From Candidatus Tepidiaquacellales bacterium UBA6667 (GTDB taxonomy: Bacteria; Bacteroidota; Ignavibacteria; Tepidaquicellales; Tepidaquicellaceae), in assembly GCA_002455255.1 (NCBI GenBank), contig DKKL01000005.1:12484-46638 (forward strand): 34,155 nt of DNA, written 5' to 3'. The position numbers and the translations under genes were made by a program. Under the pieces are notes generated by a model. That model was not told the DNA's origin. It saw nothing but the letters and a program-made list of their open reading frames with translations, and searched no databases. Shown here piece by piece: positions 15,797-23,980 of the stretch; position 1 is the first letter of the stretch, and the number at the start of each line of letters is the position of its first letter.

Positions 15797-16368
15797 ACAA
15801 GATTATTTTATTGGTATTTATTCTAATCAGCGGTTGCGGGCTTTTCAGCACGAGAGATGTTGAACCACCAATTGACCCGAGATCAAATTTTATTCCTCCA
15901 ACTTCACCAAATCTTGTGATGGTTAATCTGCAATTTGCCATAGCAGAGAAGAACTCGAATAATTATATGAAATGTTTTATTGATTCTGTTTTTACAGGTA
16001 TGTCTTTCAGATATATAGCAGATGCACCGACTCAGTTACAATTTCCGATACTTGCTAATTGGAATATTAACAGTGAGAGAATTTATTATACAAATTTAAT
16101 TTCAGTAACTAATACAGAATCCTCATCAAATTTATTTTTATCGAATGATAACTTAACAACATCAATAGACAGTGCGATATATGATGCTGAATATCTACTG
16201 GTATTCAATCATAACAGACAATTGACACCTAAAACAACAAAAGGGAGACTAAGATTTGTTTTAATTCCGGATTCGAGAAATCTTTGGGGTATAAAAGACT
16301 GGTATGATTTTAAGGAAGCAGAAAAAGATACAACCTGGAGCTATCTCAAAGCGAGCTTTGTAAATTAA
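15793..16368 (+). CDS. Putative lipoprotein, NTF2-like
   Basis: 191 aa. A short signal ends in the lipobox LISGC (Cys15-16 region), so the protein should be lipid-anchored in the envelope. After a proline-rich linker (VEPPIDPRSNFIPPTSP) the pattern 'NLQFAIAEKNSNNYMKCF', a strand-rich middle and a final 'LWGIKDWYDFKEAEKDTTW' resemble NTF2/SnoaL-like cone folds. It overlaps the methyltransferase stop by 4 bp and is followed 4 bp later by another small lipoprotein with the same overall plan (lipobox, helix pair, strands, closing W-x-I-x-x-W). Function unknown. Confidence 0.7.
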   Translation: MNKIILLVFILISGCGLFSTRDVEPPIDPRSNFIPPTSPNLVMVNLQFAIAEKNSNNYMKCFIDSVFTGMSFRYIADAPTQLQFPILANWNINSERIYYTNLISVTNTESSSNLFLSNDNLTTSIDSAIYDAEYLLVFNHNRQLTPKTTKGRLRFVLIPDSRNLWGIKDWYDFKEAEKDTTWSYLKASFVN

Positions 16369-16372
16369 AAAA

Positions 16373-16870
16373 TTGAAGAATTTAATATTTATATTGTTTT
16401 TATTAACAGGTGTTTATGGATGTGATAATCTTTTTTCTCCAAAATTAGATACACGAACACCAACAAATATTATAACCGATCAAAAGACAATTGACGGTTT
16501 GTTTCAGAATTTTAAATATGCATATACTTTTAAAGATACATCGGTTTATGGCGGATTATTGAATGAAGATTTTATTTTTATTTACCGAGATTATGCACAG
16601 GGTTTTGATGTATCATGGGACAGGCAAACAGAAATGCGTACGACAAATGGTTTATTTAATTCAGCTCAGAAACTTGATTTGATTTGGAATAATATAATTT
16701 TTCAATCAGGAGATTCTTTAAACACTTCTATCAAAAGAAGTTTTAATTTAACAATTACTTTTAATCCGAGTGAGATTGTTACGTTAAATGGTTTTGCTGA
16801 TATGAGCATAACTCGTCCGACCGGAGATTCAAAGTGGAAAATAAAGCGATGGAGAGATGAAAGTTTTTAA
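16373..16870 (+). CDS. Putative lipoprotein, NTF2-like (TTG start)
   Basis: 165 aa beginning at TTG, with signal sequence KNLIFILFLLTGVYGC ending in a lipobox at GVYGC. The body starts with 'IDGLFQNFKYAYTFKDTSVY' and 'GLLNEDFIFIYRDYAQGF', then a beta-rich section ending 'SKWKIKRWRDESF', a pattern typical of NTF2-like domains. No ATG or GTG is available near the signal and the TTG follows the previous stop by 4 bp without a visible ribosome site, so translation probably depends on coupling. It looks like a diverged sister of the upstream lipoprotein. The stop is 2 bp from the convergent L,D-transpeptidase stop. Confidence 0.65.
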   Translation: MKNLIFILFLLTGVYGCDNLFSPKLDTRTPTNIITDQKTIDGLFQNFKYAYTFKDTSVYGGLLNEDFIFIYRDYAQGFDVSWDRQTEMRTTNGLFNSAQKLDLIWNNIIFQSGDSLNTSIKRSFNLTITFNPSEIVTLNGFADMSITRPTGDSKWKIKRWRDESF

Positions 16871-16872
16871 AT

Positions 16873-17958
16873 TTAGTGCATTAAAAATTTATTTTTTAAA
16901 TCCGTAAAGTAATACTTCTCATATTCATTGCCGTTATTAACAAGCCAATCAGCAATAAAATCTAACTGCTCTTCTGTTAATCCTTTATTAAATTCTCTTT
17001 TAAATTCTTCTTTAATATTTTCTACTGTAGTAAGTGTTATTAAACTTACATCATTATTTTTAGGATTTATATTTTTGGGATTAGAATATTTATAAACATC
17101 TTCATAAAGTTCAACATAATTTCCGTTTTCATCACTGTTAATATCAAAAGTTTTATAAATAATTCTAACCGGAAATCTATCTTCATCAGCAAAATCAAAT
17201 TGCATTGATTTTTTACTGTTCAGCCAACCGGATAGGTCACGTGACTTAATAACTCTTTTAATTAAAAAATTTTTCATCCTTCCAATATTTTCATTTCCGG
17301 TTCTGACACATCCGTGTGATAAATCCCTGTCTTCATTATCAATCAGGTGAGGTTTATTGGTACCGTGGAAATATCTGAGAGAATTAGGGTCATACCAAAC
17401 GGTAAAGAGACCAAGAGGATTTTTTGGTCCGGGTGGAGTTGCCTCCAAGTGTGCTTTTTTGGGATCGGGATCTTTCCATGAGGGCCAGTTTCTTACTCTG
17501 AACGCTTCAAAATTTCCTGTTAAGGTTTTTGTTTTAATAGTTCCGACGACATGATTCCAAGTATCAATATAAATTGTGTCATCTTTATACAACTGATAGA
17601 TATTTGATTGGAATTGAGGAATATTAAGCTCCCACAAAATTTTTGCCGTATCAGTGAGGTAATTTTCTTTAACACTGAAACTCCATTCTTTTGTATAAAC
17701 CGTATCACCGGTTTCTTCACTAATTTTAATAATATCTTTAGATTCCCTTGTAGAAATTATAGATTCAATTTCATTTTCGGAAATGATAGGGAAAAAATCT
17801 GTAATATGTTCACGCAGACTGGCATCTGCCTGTTCAATATCAGAAGTTTCCACAGTTAATTTTTCAAAACTTATTTTACCGGATTTTGACTCGGCATTTT
17901 GGGAATAAGCAACTGAAAAATTTAATAAAATAATTAAGGAAAAGGTAAATAATCGCAT
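16873..17958 (-). CDS. L,D-transpeptidase (YkuD domain)
   Basis: 361 aa with a signal peptide (MRLFTFSLIILLNFSVAYSQ). The YkuD domain runs from residue ~125 to ~235. Its active-site motif is His198 (YFHGT) and SHGCVRTGN at 214-222, with catalytic Cys217. The chain also has 'PPGPKNPLGLFTVWYD', the typical substrate-loop block. Such enzymes cross-link peptidoglycan 3-3 or attach proteins to it in the periplasm. The ~120 residues after the catalytic domain are polar and charged and not assigned. It is monocistronic, facing the lipoprotein operon, with a divergent promoter region shared with the channel gene. Confidence 0.92.
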   Translation of the reverse strand: MRLFTFSLIILLNFSVAYSQNAESKSGKISFEKLTVETSDIEQADASLREHITDFFPIISENEIESIISTRESKDIIKISEETGDTVYTKEWSFSVKENYLTDTAKILWELNIPQFQSNIYQLYKDDTIYIDTWNHVVGTIKTKTLTGNFEAFRVRNWPSWKDPDPKKAHLEATPPGPKNPLGLFTVWYDPNSLRYFHGTNKPHLIDNEDRDLSHGCVRTGNENIGRMKNFLIKRVIKSRDLSGWLNSKKSMQFDFADEDRFPVRIIYKTFDINSDENGNYVELYEDVYKYSNPKNINPKNNDVSLITLTTVENIKEEFKREFNKGLTEEQLDFIADWLVNNGNEYEKYYFTDLKNKFLMH

Positions 17959-18063
17959 AGAATAAAAATAATAATTTTAAACAGGTTTATAAATGTAATA
18001 GTATTTGCACAAAGTTTATATCAGTGAAATTTAGAAAAATTATTAACATTTTATTGAAGTAAT
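17959..18063. promoter_or_regulatory. Divergent intergenic region, L,D-transpeptidase / channel operon
   Basis: 105 bp, very AT-rich. It must carry promoters for the transpeptidase (minus) and for the channel-kynB-kynU operon (plus). I see no strong palindrome or ribosome site; a TTTG at 18004-18007 could be part of a -33 element, but no convincing -7 partner follows. Confidence 0.35.
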
Positions 18064-19137
18064 ATGAAAATAATTATACTTATAATTGGATTATTTTGTT
18101 CAACATCAAACGTGATTTTTGCACAGACAGTTAAACTACAAGACAAAATAATTAAAATCGGGGTATATGAATCCAAACCATTTTCTTACAAGGATGTAAC
18201 GGGAGAATGGACAGGAATAGCCATTGATTTATGGAAACTTATGGCAAGTAAAAATGGGATTAAATATGAGATAACCGAAATAAAGCAAGATGAAATTACC
18301 GGATTTTTAGACTCCGGGAAAATAGATGTCGTTGTAAGCAATATTGGATTAGATTCATTAAACTTCAGCCGAATTGATTTAACATATCCTTACTATTCAT
18401 CGGAAATAGGATTTGCCGTAAAGGATGTTTCAAATGTCAAAGTATTTGAAAGTATATTGGACATTATATTTTCGTGGCAATTTGTACAGCTTATGTTTGT
18501 ATTTGTATTAAGTTTTTTGCCGGTGGGGATATTGATATGGTTATTTGAAAAAAAAGTTGATAAAAAAGATTATGGAAACGGAATATTAAAGGGTATAGGA
18601 AACGGACTATTCTGGGCAGGGACGACATTTACGACAATTGCGGGTGAGAAAAACCCGACAACATTTGCAGGGAGATTAGTAACAATAATCTGGATGTTTA
18701 TCAGTGTGGTAGCGGTGAGTTTTTTTACAGCGGGTGTAACAAACATCATAACACAAGATGTACTGAATTCAAGAATATTGAATAAGAAAGATTTGGCAAA
18801 AAAGGAAGTTGGAATATTAAACGAGTTTAGAGATGGTGAGATAGAATCAATGGGTGCAAAGGTAAAATTTTATGGAAATTATGAAGAAGGATTGGATGCA
18901 TTGAATAATCAGGAAATATATGCGTTTATTGCGAGCGATTATGTTTTACGATTTTACATAAAGATGAATGATTATTCAGATGTATTAATGTATCCGATGA
19001 GAGAAGAGATTGTACAGTTTTCATTCGGATTAAAAAAAGGAAGTGAATATACGGGAGAGGTTAACCGATTATTGTTAAATCATATACAGCTTGGTGAATT
19101 TGAAGCAATAAAAAATAAATATTTAGATTCGAAATGA
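18064..19137 (+). CDS. Prokaryotic ionotropic glutamate receptor-like ligand-gated channel
   Basis: 357 aa. A signal peptide (residues 1-20) is followed by an amino-acid-binding lobe S1 (IKIGVYESKPFSYKD...WTGIAIDLWKLMA). The conserved ligand carboxylate-binding Arg103 lies in FSRIDLTYPYYSS. Next come helix M1 (~141-162), a pore loop (~178-195) and helix M2 (~202-226), and then lobe S2 with the conserved ALNNQEIYAFIASDY block (Asp292). This S1-M1-P-M2-S2 order is that of bacterial GluR0-type receptors, which open an ion pore on binding an extracytoplasmic amino acid. The filter region is TTFTTIAGEKNPTTFAGR, where GluR0-like channels have TVGYGD, so K+ selectivity is doubtful. The stop codon overlaps the kynurenine-formamidase-like start by 4 bp (ATGA), strongly suggesting a functional link. 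The true ligand is unknown. Confidence 0.85.
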   Translation: MKIIILIIGLFCSTSNVIFAQTVKLQDKIIKIGVYESKPFSYKDVTGEWTGIAIDLWKLMASKNGIKYEITEIKQDEITGFLDSGKIDVVVSNIGLDSLNFSRIDLTYPYYSSEIGFAVKDVSNVKVFESILDIIFSWQFVQLMFVFVLSFLPVGILIWLFEKKVDKKDYGNGILKGIGNGLFWAGTTFTTIAGEKNPTTFAGRLVTIIWMFISVVAVSFFTAGVTNIITQDVLNSRILNKKDLAKKEVGILNEFRDGEIESMGAKVKFYGNYEEGLDALNNQEIYAFIASDYVLRFYIKMNDYSDVLMYPMREEIVQFSFGLKKGSEYTGEVNRLLLNHIQLGEFEAIKNKYLDSK

Positions 19138-19922
19138 TTATAAGAACTGAGAATAATGAAATAATAGATTTATCAAAACCGATATGTATTTCGATAGAGA
19201 TTAATTTTAACGGTGAACAACCCAACACATACGGAGTAGAAATTGCCGATGCAGAAGCTTACAGAGCCGGTGAGTTTATTGGAGATGTAAGAGAAGGTGG
19301 GAGTTGCAATTTTGAAAAGTATAAAATTATTCCGCACTGCAACGGAACGCATACGGAATGTATAGGTCATATAACAAAAGAACGAATTTACGTTAATGAT
19401 ATTTTTGATAATATTTTTTTTAAAGCGGAGTTGATAACGGTTAATCCGGTTATATATAGCGAAGAAATAAAGGAGACATATCAACCAAAGATTGATGAGG
19501 GAGATTTATTGATTACATCGGAAATGATACCGGAAGTTATTTCCGGAGATGCGCTGATAGTTAGAACGAAACCAAATGATGAATCAAAAAAAGTCCGCAG
19601 ATATGAAGAAACTGGATTTCCATATTTTACAAATGAGGCGATGGAAAAAATAAATAAATCAGGAATAAAACATTTACTTGTAGATATGCCCAGTATTGAC
19701 AGGATGTATGATGGGGGGAAGCTGAGTAATCATCATATATATTGGGGGTTAAAAAAAGGTGATGAGGTGGGGAAAAATTATTCAAAAAAGACTATAAGTG
19801 AGATGGTGTTTGCAGATGACTTTATAAAAAATGGGGTTTATATGTGTTGCATACAGATACCTGATTGGAAAGGAGATGCATCACCATCAAGAATTTTTTT
19901 ATATGAAATCATAAAACAATAA
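19134..19922 (+). CDS. kynB: Cyclase/kynurenine formamidase-family hydrolase
   Basis: 262 aa of the cyclase/KynB metal-dependent hydrolase family. The diagnostic motif HxGTHxDxPxH appears as HCNGTHTECIGH (residues 68-79): the metal-binding histidines 68, 73 and 79 and the GTH core are kept, while the usual Asp and Pro are Glu75 and Ile77. Further blocks are 'GDALIVRT', 'GFPYFTNEAMEKI' and 'LLVDMPSIDRMYDGGKLSNHHIYWG'. KynB hydrolyses N-formylkynurenine to kynurenine and formate; other family members act on cyclic amides. Placement directly before kynureninase (2 bp gap) makes the formamidase role likely. Translation is coupled to the channel gene through the ATGA overlap. The gene symbol is based on context as much as on sequence. 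Confidence 0.78.
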   Translation: MIIRTENNEIIDLSKPICISIEINFNGEQPNTYGVEIADAEAYRAGEFIGDVREGGSCNFEKYKIIPHCNGTHTECIGHITKERIYVNDIFDNIFFKAELITVNPVIYSEEIKETYQPKIDEGDLLITSEMIPEVISGDALIVRTKPNDESKKVRRYEETGFPYFTNEAMEKINKSGIKHLLVDMPSIDRMYDGGKLSNHHIYWGLKKGDEVGKNYSKKTISEMVFADDFIKNGVYMCCIQIPDWKGDASPSRIFLYEIIKQ

Positions 19923-19924
19923 AA

Positions 19925-21163
19925 GTGTATAAAACAGGGAAAGATTTTGCTTTGGAAATGGATTCGAAAGATCCATTAAAAGATTTCAGGAATAGATTTT
20001 ACATTCCTGAAAATACGATATATCTATGTGGAAATTCGTTAGGATTACAGCCAAGACACACGAAAGATTATATTGAGCAAGAGTTGGAAGACTGGAAAAG
20101 ATTAGGAGTGGAAGGACATACACAAGCAAAAAGACCTTGGCTTCCCTATCACGAATTTTTAACAGAATCAACAGCGAGATTGACAGGAGCGGATTTTGAA
20201 GAAGTTGTAAATATGAATTCGCTGACAACAAATTTACATTTGATGATGATTTCCTTTTACAGACCTTCCGGAAAAAGAAAAAAAATATTGATTGAGAAAA
20301 ATGCATTTCCGTCAGATATATATGCAGTTAAAAGCCAGATTGAATTGCACGGATACAATGTGAAAGATACATTGATAGAATATAAAGCAGAGGAAGGCGA
20401 AGATATAATAAAGACAAGTAATTTAACAGATTATATAGAAAAGTATGGAGATGAAATTGCATTAATAATGATTGGAGGAGTGAATTATTATACAGGGCAA
20501 GCTTTTGATATGGAATCGATAACCAAAGTTGGACATAAGAAAGGATGTATTGTTGCGTTTGATCTTGCACATGCAATGGGTAACATAAAACTTGATTTAA
20601 GTAAGTGGGGAGTAGATTTTGCAGTGTGGTGTAACTATAAATATATGAATGCCGGACCAGGTGCGATAGGTGGAGCTTATGTCAATAAAAAGCATTTAAA
20701 AGATGAAAAGATACCAAAGCTAAAAGGATGGTGGGGACATAACAAAGAAATAAGATTTTTAATGGGACCGGATTTTGAGGCAATTCCAACGGTAGAAAGC
20801 TGGCAATTAAGCAATCCTCCGATATTTCAACTTGCAGCATTAAGAGCTTCATTAGATATTTTTGATGAAGCAGGAATGGAAAGATTAAGGCAGAAGAGTG
20901 AAAAACTTACGGGATATTGTGAATATTTAATTAAGAATTCAATAGATAATAATATAGAAATAATAACTCCTCCAAATCCCGATGATAGAGGTTGTCAGTT
21001 ATCATTAAGGACTTTTAATAACGGAAAACAAATTCACACAAGATTAACAGAAGCAGGAGTAATTTGTGATTGGAGAGAGCCGGATGTAATAAGGATAGCA
21101 CCGGTTCCACTGTATAATACATTTGAAGATGTATTTAACTTTACAGAAATATTGTTAGGTTAA
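19925..21163 (+). CDS. kynU: Kynureninase
   Basis: 412 aa, usual length, starting at GTG 2 bp after the cyclase stop. It is a PLP enzyme that cleaves kynurenine to anthranilate and alanine (or 3-hydroxykynurenine to 3-hydroxyanthranilate). Signatures: YLCGNSLGLQPRHT near the N-terminus, AFDLAHAMGN (Asp213, His216), the PLP lysine Lys239 in WCNYKYMNAGPGAIGG, and KLKGWWGHN. The C-terminal RGCQLSLR and VICDWREPDVIRIAPVPLYN blocks are complete. Together with the cyclase it forms two consecutive steps of tryptophan breakdown. Tryptophan 2,3-dioxygenase, which makes the substrate, is not in the window. It converges on an acyltransferase gene 2 bp away. Confidence 0.95.
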   Translation: MYKTGKDFALEMDSKDPLKDFRNRFYIPENTIYLCGNSLGLQPRHTKDYIEQELEDWKRLGVEGHTQAKRPWLPYHEFLTESTARLTGADFEEVVNMNSLTTNLHLMMISFYRPSGKRKKILIEKNAFPSDIYAVKSQIELHGYNVKDTLIEYKAEEGEDIIKTSNLTDYIEKYGDEIALIMIGGVNYYTGQAFDMESITKVGHKKGCIVAFDLAHAMGNIKLDLSKWGVDFAVWCNYKYMNAGPGAIGGAYVNKKHLKDEKIPKLKGWWGHNKEIRFLMGPDFEAIPTVESWQLSNPPIFQLAALRASLDIFDEAGMERLRQKSEKLTGYCEYLIKNSIDNNIEIITPPNPDDRGCQLSLRTFNNGKQIHTRLTEAGVICDWREPDVIRIAPVPLYNTFEDVFNFTEILLG

Positions 21164-21165
21164 AA

Positions 21166-22251
21166 TCAATAATTGAATTTATTTTTCAATTTTAAAAATT
21201 GTTTTTCGAACAGGTGATAAGACGCATACGCTGTCAAAACTGTTAAACCAAAGGCACATAAACAAAACAAGAATGCATATAATGGATTTTCAACACTAAG
21301 GTTTAGCTTACCGAAAATCTTATAACTAATGCTCGTTAGGATTGGGTGATATAAATATAGTCCGTAAGTATAAATGCCGAGAACACTCAATACATTACCG
21401 TCACTAATTTTTATAGTCGAATTTTTTGGCAAAGTAAATGATAGCAGAATCATAAAGCTTAAACCAAAAATTGCAGGTTCTATTAAAATCTGATATTTAT
21501 AAAAAATATTAGGAGATAAGATGATATACAAAATAATCAAAACAATAAAGAGCCATTTGACATCTAATCTGACAGAAGAAATAAAATCACTAAACCGATT
21601 TTCATTTACAATTAATAAATAAGCAGGAATGGCACCGTATGCGAAATAATCAAGATTTGAAAACACATCAATAAATCCGATATCATAAATGTAATAAAAT
21701 ATTCTTGTTACATTTGCAATTATAATAGAAAAAAAAATTAATTTAGGAATATTTTTAATTTTCAGAAAAAATAAAGATAATCCCCAAATTATATAAAAAT
21801 GTTCTTCAACACAAAGAGTCCACATAACCCCGAGCGGAACGACATTCGGCTCTATTTTATTAAACATCATCATATAATTTTCGAGAAACAGAAAAGACAT
21901 TAACCAATTGGGTTGATAGCCGGCATCAGAAGAAGGCAGTTTAAAATAGGAAATGAGGAAAGGAGCAGACATAGCCAAAAGCAAGACGAGATAAAACAGG
22001 GGCCAAATTCTGAGAATCCGTCTTATGAAAAAATTTTTAAGAGAGAAAAAACCCTTTGAATTTTTTTCGAATAAGATTAGGTAAGTAATTAAAAAGCCGC
22101 TAAGGACAAAAAAGAAATTAACGCCAATGTTACCGCCATTTTTAAAAAAAGTGAAAAAAGGAAAAGTGAATACGGGTAGATGTAAAATAAATACTTTGAA
22201 GAATGCTAAAAATCTAAATGCATCAAACGATTCGAAATGTCTTTTAATCAA
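21166..22251 (-). CDS. Acyltransferase-3 family membrane protein (OafA-like)
   Basis: 361 aa with about ten hydrophobic segments. The N-terminus has the family block 'FESFDAFRFLAFFKVFILHLP' with the conserved His24, then GVNFFFVLSGFLITYLIL (44-60) and FFIRRILRIWPLFYLVL, all typical of acyltransferase-3 proteins that O-acetylate or O-acylate surface sugars or peptidoglycan. A WTLCVEEHFYIIW motif, also conserved, is at about residues 145-157. No SGNH domain is attached. It lies alone between the convergent kynU gene and the divergently unrelated propeller-protein array, so the target glycan is not indicated by context. Confidence 0.9.
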   Translation of the reverse strand: MIKRHFESFDAFRFLAFFKVFILHLPVFTFPFFTFFKNGGNIGVNFFFVLSGFLITYLILFEKNSKGFFSLKNFFIRRILRIWPLFYLVLLLAMSAPFLISYFKLPSSDAGYQPNWLMSFLFLENYMMMFNKIEPNVVPLGVMWTLCVEEHFYIIWGLSLFFLKIKNIPKLIFFSIIIANVTRIFYYIYDIGFIDVFSNLDYFAYGAIPAYLLIVNENRFSDFISSVRLDVKWLFIVLIILYIILSPNIFYKYQILIEPAIFGLSFMILLSFTLPKNSTIKISDGNVLSVLGIYTYGLYLYHPILTSISYKIFGKLNLSVENPLYAFLFCLCAFGLTVLTAYASYHLFEKQFLKLKNKFNY

Positions 22252-22340
22252 TAAACTTTTTTTGATTGAAAAATTAACTGTTAAACTTAAAAAAAATAAT
22301 TCATAAAAAAAAGAATTTAAAAGACAGTTTAAAAGTACTT

Positions 22341-22378
22341 AAAAAAAAAGCCCTTTCAGCAGATGCCGAAAGGGCTTT
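22341..22378 (-). terminator. Rho-independent terminator of the first propeller gene
   Basis: An 11-bp perfect stem (AAAGCCCTTTC 22347-22357 with GAAAGGGCTTT 22368-22378) with a 10-nt loop. On the minus strand it is followed by an unbroken run of nine T. It starts 20 bp past the stop of the 22398-23681 gene. Confidence 0.92.
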
Positions 22379-22397
22379 AGAATTAAACAATTAAATC

Positions 22398-23681
22398 TTA
22401 TTTAATCAAAGTCATTTTCTTTGTTTGAACAAAATCATTAGTTATAATTTTGTAAATATAAGTACCTGAAGATAAGTTAGAAGCGTTGAACTCATAAGAA
22501 TAAGTACCAACATTTAAAACATTATTTACAAGATTTGAAACTAATTTACCTGTCATATCATAAACAGCTAATTGTACCATTCCGGTTTTAGGAATAGAGA
22601 AATTAATTTTTGTTGAAGGGTTAAACGGATTCGGGAAATTCTGACTTAATGTATATTGAGCAGGAACTTCAGAACCAACCTGAGAAATTCCAACAGCACC
22701 ATTTGAAGAAGTCATAACAACGAAACCATTTGTACCTGATGAACCGATTTCACCCACTACAACACCGTCAGTAAATCCTTTTAAGCTTACACCATATAAA
22801 TGGTTAAATGTACCGCTTGCCTGAACTAAATAGTTATCACCACCATCATTTGAAGTGTAGATAACACCATCATCACCGCAAGTTGTAACTTTGAAGAAAT
22901 CAGGATCACCTAAATTGAATGGATCTTCAAAAGCATCAATAGATCTTAAATGAGTACCAGGAGCCATTCCGGGAGCAGGCACAACATACCAAGTTCCACC
23001 CCAGTTAGAGCTTCTTAATAAAGTACCGTTATTACCGCAAACAACTGCATAATCATCATCTAAAAATTTTACATCATTTAAGTAATCATATCTGTGAGTA
23101 GGAATCATATTCCAGGAAACAGCACCATTCACAGTTCTCCATGCAGCACCATCTGTTCCGACAATAATACCTCTGCCGTTAAAAGCAGCGTCAGGAGCAA
23201 AAGCAATTGAATGCATAGTTTTGTTTATGTCAAATCTTTGAGTCCAAAAGAATCCATCAAAAGTAAAATATGAACCTGCATATCCTACAACGTGAACATC
23301 ACCGTCAAATGGATTAAAATCTAATCCTCTAAATGTATGTAAATCATTTGATAAATGTCTGCTGACTGTCCAGGTAGCACCTAAGTCAATTGATCTTAAA
23401 ATTATTCCACCTTTACCAACAGCAAAAAATCCATATGGAGTGTGTTTAACATCATTTAACCAGTAGTTTCCAGGAATATCCTGATAAACGAGTGTCCAGT
23501 TCATACCACCGTTAACAGTTCTAACGATAGTTCCACCTTGACCAACAGCAACACCGGTGTTTGCATCGTAAAAATCAACTGCAAAAAGTGAGTAAGGTAC
23601 ACCAGTAGTGTTAGGTGCCCATTGTGCATTTGCAAATGACACAGTGAAAATAAGAGCTAAAACAGTAAGTAATTTTCTCAT
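22398..23681 (-). CDS. Secreted YCF48/BNR-like beta-propeller protein with sorting tail, copy 1
   Basis: 427 aa, signal peptide MRKLLTVLALIFTVSFANA. The body has recurring propeller blades with Asp-box-like turns: TVNGGMNWT, SIDLGATWT, SSNWGGTWY, SNDGGDNYL, and the phrases 'FAVGKGGIILRS' and 'AVVCGNNGTLLRS'. This resembles YCF48/photosynthesis-system-II-assembly-factor-like and BNR propellers, which in non-photosynthetic bacteria are probably extracellular or envelope proteins of unknown ligand. The C-terminal ~85 residues are a type A sorting domain (LSQNFPNPFNPSTKINF, ending KKMTLIK). It is the last of three tandem paralogs and has its own terminator. Its 5' region is unusually long (~300 bp), with a hairpin (GGAACTG/CAGTTaCTCC) about 80-105 bp upstream of the ATG. 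Confidence 0.88.
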   Translation of the reverse strand: MRKLLTVLALIFTVSFANAQWAPNTTGVPYSLFAVDFYDANTGVAVGQGGTIVRTVNGGMNWTLVYQDIPGNYWLNDVKHTPYGFFAVGKGGIILRSIDLGATWTVSRHLSNDLHTFRGLDFNPFDGDVHVVGYAGSYFTFDGFFWTQRFDINKTMHSIAFAPDAAFNGRGIIVGTDGAAWRTVNGAVSWNMIPTHRYDYLNDVKFLDDDYAVVCGNNGTLLRSSNWGGTWYVVPAPGMAPGTHLRSIDAFEDPFNLGDPDFFKVTTCGDDGVIYTSNDGGDNYLVQASGTFNHLYGVSLKGFTDGVVVGEIGSSGTNGFVVMTSSNGAVGISQVGSEVPAQYTLSQNFPNPFNPSTKINFSIPKTGMVQLAVYDMTGKLVSNLVNNVLNVGTYSYEFNASNLSSGTYIYKIITNDFVQTKKMTLIK

Positions 23682-23890
23682 AGTCGAAAAAGTTTAGTTA
23701 GTTTATAAAATTTATAGTTTAGATTAATACTATTTAATATGAATTAGTAATAATTAAATGGAGTAACTGCTTTTTTAGACAGTTCCACTACTGCAAATTA
23801 GAAAAAATCGAATATAATGTCAAGGATTATTAGCGGTTTAACCAGGAAATTCTAAAAATAATTCGTTTTGAACCTATTTTTAATATTAAA

Positions 23891-23910
23891 TTTTAGTTAT
23901 ATAACTAAAA
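23891..23910. repeat. 20-bp perfect palindrome between propeller copies 1 and 2
   Basis: TTTTAGTTAT (23891-23900) is followed directly by its exact reverse complement. It stands ~210 bp upstream of the copy-1 ATG and 33 bp past the terminator stem of copy 2, within the 299-bp gap 23682-23980. The remainder of the gap shows only AT-rich sequence, the copy-2 terminator and the leader hairpin noted above. A protein-binding site is possible. Confidence 0.5.
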
Positions 23911-23942
23911 AAAATTAATGAAGTGAAAAAAATGAGAATAAT

Positions 23943-23972
23943 AAAACTCCGGCAGTTTATTACCGGAGTTTT
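23943..23972 (-). terminator. Terminator of propeller copy 2
   Basis: A 10-bp perfect stem (AAAACTCCGG 23943-23952 with CCGGAGTTTT 23963-23972) and a 10-nt loop, beginning 9 bp after the stop of the 23981-25264 gene. The T-run on the minus strand is interrupted (TTTTATTATT), so termination may be partial. Confidence 0.8.
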
Positions 23973-23980
23973 TAAATCAC

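Noticed and set aside
21164..21215. Bidirectional terminator between kynU and the acyltransferase
   Set aside because: Only weak A/T-rich inverted sequences exist in the convergent junction and they fall inside the acyltransferase coding end; no GC stem is present.
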